Source: Hofstenia miamia (taxonomy: Eukaryota > Xenacoelomorpha > Acoela). Taken from it: a DNA stretch of 64,000 nt. Positions 56,746-64,000 of the stretch are shown here, piece by piece. Below the pieces are notes generated by a model that was given only the letters and a program-made list of their open reading frames with translations, was not told the origin of the DNA and did not search any database. Location: the NCBI GenBank assembly GCA_004352715.1, contig SCFE01000005.1, positions 4,181,751 through 4,245,750 of the forward strand, read 5' to 3'. Position numbers and translations under genes: made by a program. Each line of letters begins with the position of its first letter. The first letter of the stretch is position 1.

Positions 56746-57237
56746 ACGCCCCCATTGCATGGTTAGTAAAGTTTGTGGTAACCATTCAACATTAGGACCT
56801 GATAACAGCTTTTGCATCTCCACCATTTTTGATTGGTGGGATATCATCCCAAATGAAACTTTGGCATATTTAGGGCACCTAGTAATCTGCATCAATGTCT
56901 CTCATTGAGTGATGGCTTTGTTTCTGAGGGAGAAGAACTCAATTTCAGGCAGGTGAGAGCTGATTGGGCAATATATTTGTAAATTGTTAAGTCTAATGAA
57001 TGTATCATAAAACCACTTGTAGAGCCAGAGACCTTTCAAGGCAATCATGAGGGTCATGAGCACATCTGTGTCTGAAGTGTGCACATCCTCTGCACTGATC
57101 TGGGTATTGGGATAAAAATGTGTGAAAACTTCATGTAGAGATCCCATTTGAGTAGCATGATCCATAAAGAGTGAGCAATACTCATTGACCTGTTGTAGGG
57201 TCATTTCCTCCTGATCATTCATCTCAGCCCTCAGCAT
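56686..57237 (-). pseudogene. End of a minus-strand ORF running into the LTR-like arm
   Basis: Two segments in one frame, interrupted only by a TGA at about 56905. The first (57237-56905) reads MLRAEMNDQEEMTLQQVNEY...LPEIEFFSLRNKAITQ, the second (56895-56686) MMQITRCPKYAKVSFGMISHQ...VEWLPQTLLTMQWGRVESLR. No known domain. Its position just before the LTR-like arm, downstream of integrase, is where an envelope-like or accessory third ORF would end. The stretch 57240-58330 upstream lacks a clear frame, so continuity with 58330-61270 is not shown. Confidence 0.4.
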
Positions 57238-58329
57238 AGTAATGATTTCAATTGAAACTAAGATTGAATTATGATTATTTAGAAAAACAATTTAAGTTTA
57301 ATTATCAGAATTATCTTTGTAAAATGCAACCAAGTAATAATATAGCAAATTAGTACTTGTCATCAAATTTTGACAAAACATAGGGGGCAAATTCACTTTC
57401 ATTATTTTCAGAAATTTTGGCAGATGACATAAATTTGAATTTTGAACAACAGGTACTTTTTGAAAGTTAACTATAAATAGAGTGTAAATCAATTTGGAAT
57501 TTGTTGAAGTAAATTCTTCAAAAATCATATTCTTAGATTTTATATTGGTTTGATTGTTTATACAGAATGTCAAGCTAAAAAGTAAATGCAGTAGTAGTGG
57601 TTTGGGAACATATCAGGAGTGACTCAAGGGTCCTTGATCCAAACCATGAACCTGCATTTATGTTAGGTGTATGAATAGGAGTTTTTCTCCATTTAGCTGG
57701 CTATTGATTCAATTGTTTACATGTAACTAATAATTAACATCAGTGAAGAAAGGGCTGGATAGCCTAACATAGGTTATACATATTTTATCTGATAGACTTA
57801 GGTGACCTATAATAGACCAATAAATTGACTGAGCATGTATTATGTTATTTAAATGTAAGGTAGGAAGCTGCAAGTTATTAAGTAACTTAGTTATATTAAC
57901 TTAATTAAAGCCAATAGCTTTCAGTAATGGCTAAAGTAATAATTATTAAGCAGCTAGTGACATTGCAAGGTTGTGAAGTGAAACAAATACACTATACAAA
58001 TTGAATTTAAGTCAGTTACAATTAGCATTAAGAACTACACTGAGTTAGGATAGGGAACACATAAGAACTCTGTTGAGCTGAGGTTTGAAGCCTCCTAGAT
58101 CAGCTATGGAAACACAAGTGAAATGATGCAGAGATCAGTGTTGGCCAGAGGCCACAGATACACCACTCACTGAGAAGAGCTGTGATGGTAGAGTACCTAA
58201 CAAGTATTCAGTTATTTCAGTTAAGGGAAGATAACAGAAGTATGTACAATAAATAGCTAACATGAGTACATCCCTACCCACAGTTGACATGAAACAATAG
58301 TTTAAAAGAATCATTTAACCTACATCAAT

Positions 58330-61270
58330 GCTTGGTAGCAGATGCTACAGTTCTCCATGTACCAACATGTTCACCTTCTGAATTATTGATTCTGCTTCCT
58401 GATCTTCCCATGTGGTTTTTTCAAATTCAACTTGCTTCATTATTTTCAAGACTGCCTCTCTTTCAGTTGTCATGGTATTAGCATATTTTAGAAATTTTGC
58501 CTCTCAAATGTTCTCTGCTATTAGTGCAATTGTTTCTGGTGGTGTGCACATTAGGATTTTTGTTTTTGAATTTGTCACTCTATTTGTGGATATGGGCCTT
58601 CTGTAGTCAGCGCTGTTGCTAGTCCTATTGTGGTGGGGTAGTTCATTTTCACTTCTTAGATGGTGTTCCTGAATGCCTGTGTGAGTCCCCTTCTACTTAA
58701 TTTTAATTGTATTTCTTCTTTGATGTCTATTCTTGCTGTTATGCATTCAGTGTCTACTGCCAGTTGGTTGTATGGTTTTAGCAATTCCTCCAACTCCATT
58801 CTTGTGAATGCTTCCATGAACATTAACTTCATTGTTGCCACCATTTGCTGTTCTTTGATGTTTTGAAAATTCCTTTCTTTAATTTCTCTTGTTTCCTGAG
58901 TTACTTTTATTTCAACTAGGAATCATTTGTCATCAGTGTTGATCCATTTGATTGTTCTCACTGGGCTCACTTCTCCCCACTTCTCAATATTTATTCTATC
59001 TATTTGTTGAATTTTCAGATACAATAATAACTGTGAGGATGTTAACAACTCCTCCTCTTCCATCATCTCCTCTGTGTTTTTGTGACCATTTCACAAACCT
59101 CCACCAGTTCAGTTATTCCACCTTTTTTCATCATCTCTGCACTCCATATTATTTTCATAAATGTGCATCATGGGCTATCTTGTTCATGTGGTTCCATTTC
59201 ATTTTCAAGGATTTTCTGCATGTTTTTTAGTACTGCTGTTTTTCTTATTTCTTCTGTGCCTACTGATTTCTGTTTTATTATTTTCCTTGTGGTTATCCAT
59301 AGTTGATTTGTCTAATTGTCTCAGCCATGTTTCTACATTGCTCCCCACATATACTTCTTCATCAGTTCTTTGAATATTGTTATTTCACTGGGACATATTC
59401 CTGTTTTGTTGACCATATCTACCATTGACATTTTTCCCATCAGGCTCTCATTCATTATCATATGGCTGATTATTTTCTCCATTGTCTGTACTGGCTTCTC
59501 TGCTTTATTAGGTGACTCCATCCTTTTGATGTGGCCCTTTAGCAACCAATTCTTTGTTTGAGTGTTGATTGGAGCTAGTGCTATTTCAAATCTCTTTGCC
59601 TTTGCTAGTTTGTGTCTCATGTGTCATGAAATTGGAAGTTTTAACTCTGCATCTTCAGTTGTTAATATTGCTAGTATCCATGCTGTTGTTCTATATTGGA
59701 TTTCCAGTGCGTTTTTCTCCTCAAATATTAGTTGTTTGAAATCCTTCTTGATATTTAGCTCATATGCTCAGTTCACCTCTGTGAGTGCTAATTCTACTGA
59801 TTTATGAAACTTTCATGATTGCACCTCAATTTTTATTTCTGGCCAAGTCTCCTCCACTTTCTGTTGCAATTTCATGTTCTTCCATATTTTCTGAATCTGT
59901 TGTAAGTGTTCCTGCCATTGTGTTTGGCTGCATTTTATAAATAGCATGTTGGCCTTTTCTAGACTGTCTGTATCTGCCATCAACTTGATTGTTTAGTCTG
60001 TTTATATAGATTGATATCAATGCATGGGTCCACCATTATTCTGTATATCTGCACCCAATAGTCTATTTGTAAGTTGGAACTAATCAGTTCTAAGATGGTT
60101 GTGCCTGTTGGTGTTTTCTTCTGAGGGAAGATGTTTTCTGTCTGCATGCATGTGTCTAATAGATGCTTTGGGATATTGTTGATTGTTGACCTCATAATTA
60201 TTACTACTCTTACTTTCAGTACTTTCTTTGTTCATAGGGTTTGATCAATATTTTTCTCCAAATTTTTGGTTTATTTCTTTTCTTTCAAAACATGTATAAT
60301 TGTTAAGTTTTCTTTGTCCATATTTATTTCTGAAATTTCTGCTATTTGGTCCTTGTAGGCCATTATAGCTTGTGTTGTTTCCAATGTGAAATATTCATTA
60401 AACACAATATGTACTGTACATCACATGTACAGTCTTTCTAGCATTTTGTTCATCTCTCATGGGTAACTTATTATCACATTTACTTTTGGTCTATTGTTGG
60501 CATCAAGTACTATCAGTAGGTTTTTCCCTTCAGTTTTCACAGCTTTTCTTATATGTGATTTCATTTCAGGGGATAGTTTTACAAATCCATTGTAATGCAT
60601 TTTCATAGTTCCAATGAAGTATGGGTGTAATGTTTCTCTGTAAATTTTAGACATTTGATTTTCTCTTTCTTTAGATCATACTGTTCTCTCTGAGGTGGTA
60701 TCTGAGGAGGTGTGTAGCTGTGTCATCTGTAATGGTAGTCTGCTGGTGCTCAGTTCACAGTCCATGGGCTGTGAATCTATGCTGATAGTTTCTACTGATT
60801 CACCATTGAATTGGTTCACAGTTACTCATATCAGCACTTGACCAGTTGTGGTTACTGTGGGGATAGCGTCAGCCTTGAATCACTTTCATATCTCCATGGT
60901 TCTTCCACCACTTACACCTTCCTCTGCAACTCCCAATGTCTCACTGCCCTTGAATCAGTGTTGTGGACTCTTTGAAGGAAAGTTGTGCTGCTGTGCACCA
61001 GTTTTCTGCATGCCCTTGAATTGGTGGTGCAGATCCCTGGTGGGAGAGGCTTTTTTTCCATTGGTTTCCTTGCCCTTGAATAGGCCTTGGGGACTACTAG
61101 GACACCTTCTCATTCTACGTCATTGGTTCATCAGTTCTTTGTTCTTGTCCCTTCTGCCCTGGAGTCAACATCTGGATTGAGAACTACTGTGAACTCTCCT
61201 TCTCCTGTTCATGGTTGAGAGTTCCTCTGGTTGTTGATTCCTGTGCACTCTCTTCTTNTGGGTGCATCAT
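58330..61270 (-). pseudogene. Long decayed third ORF downstream of integrase
   Basis: Beginning 36 bases after the integrase stop, the minus strand is protein-like for almost 3 kb. A charged low-complexity start (EESAQESTTRGTLNHEQEKE) carries four spaced IQG/FKG-type repeats (60860-61090). Then come MSKIYRETLHPYFIGTMKMH, NLLIVLDANNRPKVNVIISY, IMRSTINNIPKHLLDTCMQT (60195-60130), LAPINTQTKNWLLKGHIKRM (59580-59520) and MVATMKLMFMEAFTRMELEE (58844-58785). At least eight of about thirteen in-frame stops are TGA. No transmembrane or fusion signature is visible, so it may be gag-like rather than envelope-like. Function unknown. Confidence 0.5.
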
Positions 61271-61303
61271 TCTCTTCTAGATTCCTAAATTCAGTTAGTA
61301 AAT

Positions 61304-62653
61304 TTAAATCCCATATTTCAGGGTCATATATAGATTTATTTCTTGCTGTCCTTTAGGGCAGCACTCTCTCTCTTGTACTATCATCTCACTGTCTGCTGTG
61401 AATTCATCATTGAATCCCTCTTCCTGTAGGCTATTTAAACCATACATATCATATATAATTTCATTGCCATTAATTTGGTATATTTTGAATTGAGCATTCT
61501 CATCTATCTTTGTCTCTTTGATGTCTGCCATTGCTCTCTTCAGGTTTTGAAAATGTAACAGTCTATTATTGTCTAGCATGTATTCATTATTTGGTAGTGT
61601 TTGTGTTATTGTGTGTGGGCCAGACCATACTGTTTTCAACTTCTGGACTTGGTTTGTGTCAACAAGTTTGATCAGTGTGAATGCGTATACCTTATCGCCT
61701 ACCTTATGTGTGTGGCCATAAACTTTTTTATTGTAGTTGCGTTGTTGTCTTACTGCTGACTTCTTAATGTTGTGACACATCATTTCATGGATTCCCATGA
61801 TTTGATTCCTTAGTTGTTGTATGTATGTGTTGTCCAATTTACCGCTGTAGTTGGTGTATTGCATCAATAGTGGAGTTGTCGTCTCTCTCCCAAACATGGC
61901 TTTGAATGGTGATACCCCAGTTGTTGCATGTAATGATGTATTATAATAGTATTCGATCATTTCTATAACCTCTCTCCATTTATTTCCTCCTATTCGTGTT
62001 GTTGCCACTCTAATCAGCTTAATCAATGTTTGGTTAAGTTGCTCCACCACTCCGTTTGCCTGGGGGTGATAGGCGGTTGTGCATTCACTTGCAATTTCTA
62101 ATAGTCTTGCCATTTCTTGGAATAGTCCACTTTCGAACTGTGGCCCTTTGTCTGTTATAATCGTTTCCATCAGTCCCAGTCTCAATATCCATTCTTTTAG
62201 AACTAGCTCGGCTGTAGTTTCTGCTGTGGTATTCCGCATCAGGACCATCCTTGCATATTTGGTGAAGTTGTCCACCATAACTAGTAGGTACTGATAACCT
62301 TCAGCATCTTTTGATAGCATCTTGAGATCTATGTGAACTATTTCATTGGGTTGCATCGTGATGATTTTCTCTAGTGGTGCTTGTTGTGTTGGAAAATGCT
62401 GTTTGTTGTTTAGGAGGCATGTCGTGCATTTGTTTATGATTTCTTCCACGACTTTCCTGACGGCTGTTGTTATAAAACGAGCATTAAATGTTTTCTCTGT
62501 CTGTGTTATTCCTAAATGGCCCTTCTTGTGGATCTTACATATTAGTTCCCTCTTGAAGTAATCTGGTATCGTGATTTGGTTATTTCTGGCTTTGACATAT
62601 AGCAGTCCATTCTTGTTGATCTTCCACTTGTAACATTCATAATATCCTGCCAT
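61304..62653 (-). CDS. Ty3/Gypsy integrase (C-terminal part of pol), open
   Basis: 449 codons without a stop. The zinc-binding HHCC domain is complete: His42, His46, Cys76, Cys79 (IHKKGHLG...NKCTTC). The catalytic core has Asp109 (VHIDLKML), Asp168 (IITDKGPQFES) and Glu204 (HPQANGVVEQLNQTL), a D,D35E arrangement. After it comes ATTGVSPFKAMFGR and a GPY/F-like module (VWSGPHTITQTLPN), in which the Tyr/Phe is His. It would join retrotransposon cDNA to target DNA. The start is only the first ATG of the open stretch; the protein is really the end of a polyprotein, with a TGA at about 62672 just upstream. It is followed within 36 bases by the third ORF. Confidence 0.9.
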   Translation of the reverse strand: MAGYYECYKWKINKNGLLYVKARNNQITIPDYFKRELICKIHKKGHLGITQTEKTFNARFITTAVRKVVEEIINKCTTCLLNNKQHFPTQQAPLEKIITMQPNEIVHIDLKMLSKDAEGYQYLLVMVDNFTKYARMVLMRNTTAETTAELVLKEWILRLGLMETIITDKGPQFESGLFQEMARLLEIASECTTAYHPQANGVVEQLNQTLIKLIRVATTRIGGNKWREVIEMIEYYYNTSLHATTGVSPFKAMFGRETTTPLLMQYTNYSGKLDNTYIQQLRNQIMGIHEMMCHNIKKSAVRQQRNYNKKVYGHTHKVGDKVYAFTLIKLVDTNQVQKLKTVWSGPHTITQTLPNNEYMLDNNRLLHFQNLKRAMADIKETKIDENAQFKIYQINGNEIIYDMYGLNSLQEEGFNDEFTADSEMIVQERECCPKGQQEINLYMTLKYGI

Positions 62654-64000
62654 TTTTTTAGATAGTGTTGTTCACGGCTCTTTGATCTTCTTCATAATCT
62701 CGCTTAGGACTATATCGTCTTTTTGTTTGTCCACTATCTCTTGTTCTGTTATTTCCTCTCTTATGAGTATCAGTAGCACTGCTTGACCCGTCTTATCGAC
62801 ATTTATCTCTGGTAGCCCCTCGTATTCGGTGTGCGGCAGGAACTGAAATTGTTTCTTTTCTCCATCTGTTTTTGTTGCATCTCTTTGGTACTCTGGGAGT
62901 GATGTCCAGAAATCCGCATTGTTGTGTAATGTGCCTTTTCTGTGTTTGATTGTGAATGTGAATTCATTGAGATACTCAATCCACCAAGATATTATCCTGG
63001 ATTTATCTCCTGAAAACTTTTCAACCAGGCCAGACCACTGTTATCTGTTTGTACTCTAAACTCCCTTTCTATGAGGAAGTGTCAAAATTTTTTAATGCTT
63101 TCAATGAGCGTGAGCATTTCTACTTTAGTGGAGCCGTAGTTCTCTTTGCTGGCCCACAACTTGCGGCTGAAGAACTGTATGGGTACTTCTTTCCCATTTC
63201 TCATTTGGCCCAATGTTGCTCCAATTGCCACCTTGCTTGCATCGCAATCTAATATAAATTTCTCATTGTAATCAGGTGTGTTGAGGGAAGGTAATTTCGC
63301 GAGCTCTTCCTTGATGTTGTCAAGTTCCTCCTGTTCTTGCCACGTCCATACAAATGGAACTGCCTTCCTCATCAATCGAGTCATCTTTGCCGTTTTTCCA
63401 GCTATGTTTGGGATGAAGGTTCCGTAGTAATTGAAAAATCCCATGATTCTCTGTATATCCTTTTTATTATTTGGTTTCTCTATCTTCCAGATCATCTCTC
63501 TGGCATTGTCCTTCATGCATATCCTCCCTTTTTCTATTGTTCTTCTGAGGAACACTATCTTTTCCTTCAGGATGTCGCACTTATTTCCGTTAATTCAGAG
63601 TCCTGCGCTTTCCAAGATCGTTAGTGTTCTTTCCAATTTTTCCAGGTGTTCTTGGACTGTGTTGCTTGTGACTATGATGTCATCTATATAGGCGTCGACT
63701 CCTTCTTCCATTCAATGTGTCTTGTTCTTAAGTACCTTCGTTATGTATCTCTGGAATGTTGCTGGTGCATTGCAGAGTCTGAACGCCATATAAATCCATT
63801 CATACAGTCTGTATGGAGTTATGAATGCTGTCTTCTCTATGTCCTCTTCCTCCATTTTCACTTGCCAATAGGCTTTACATAAATCTAGAGTTGTGAAATA
63901 TTTATGTTTACTGGCTTTGTAGAGTATATCTTCTATTCACGGTAAAGGGTACGAATCCTTCTTTGTCACCTTGTTGAGTTTACAGAAATCAATGCATAGT
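62654..64000 (-). pseudogene. Ty3/Gypsy pol: reverse transcriptase and RNase H, continuing off the window
   Basis: From 64000 downward: CIDFCKLNKVTKKDSYPLP, FTTLDLCKAYWQVKM (first RT Asp), TAFITPYRLYEWIYMAF, AYIDDIIVTS (catalytic box near 63690), then MGFFNYYGTFIPNIAG and the RNase H region FILDCDASKVAIGATLGQM, FSRKL, TLIESIKKF and VQTDNSGLAWL. It continues to HRKGTLHNNAD and into integrase. One frameshift lies near 63020 and five in-frame stops occur, all TGA. At the matching sites relatives usually have Arg or Lys. Protease and gag would lie beyond 64000. It is closely related to the plus-strand RT fragment at 55200-55652. Confidence 0.88.

Noticed and set aside
58412-59807. Plus-strand frames with many Phe/Leu/Ile that look like membrane proteins
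   Set aside because: They are antisense of the hydrophilic third ORF on the minus strand; hydrophobic composition is expected from A-rich coding on the other strand.
1-64000. CRISPR arrays, rRNA, bacterial operons
   Set aside because: No spacer-repeat pattern, no rRNA-like stretch and no operon structure; the window is eukaryotic.

Overview
The window is AT-rich eukaryotic DNA, from an animal and probably an invertebrate. There are no operons, coding exons are short and spliced, one gene carries C2H2 zinc fingers, and most of the rest is transposon debris of animal type (LINEs, Ty3/Gypsy, mariner, hAT, piggyBac, tRNA-derived SINE). The zinc-finger gene layout recalls arthropod genes such as lola, but I cannot name the species. 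The scaffold has two 1000-N gaps (5468-6467, 8955-9954), one 467-N gap and several single Ns that mark doubtful joins.

Layout. 1-10 kb: LINE debris arranged roughly as a mirror around the first gap, with two copies of one APE-type LINE family (minus at 1-3110, plus at 7712-8954), two copies of a LINE with a restriction-like endonuclease, and a tRNA-like SINE head. 10-15.3 kb: palindromic MITE-like arrays, then two ~2-kb diverged direct repeats that look like long LTRs. 15-23 kb: remnants of LINE endonuclease, piggyBac and LINE RT, plus a 103-codon gene with a TATA box. 22.9-27.6 kb: a full-length, apparently intact CR1/L2-like retrotransposon with an esterase ORF1 and an endonuclease-RT ORF2; the two ORFs overlap in a TAATG stop-start, and ORF2 carries a 2A-like motif. 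29.7-41.6 kb, minus strand: a spliced C2H2 zinc-finger gene with several alternative 3' ends joined by phase-1 splice sites; its introns hold mariner, hAT and LINE fragments. 42-48 kb: a LINE RT fragment and a decayed RT-RNase H element of uncertain clade. 50-64 kb: Ty3/Gypsy territory, with inverted LTR-like arms around a small plus-strand remnant, and a minus-strand pol with intact integrase followed by a decayed third ORF.

The most interesting points are the esterase LINE with two stacked translation devices (UAAUG and 2A), a canonical 2A motif in an unrelated LINE of the same window, the alternative zinc-finger exon array, and an ~11-kb block (about 50.0-61.3 kb) almost devoid of CpG next to a pol gene whose five in-frame stops are all TGA. 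Most functional statements are inferences from motifs read by eye; no database search was possible.
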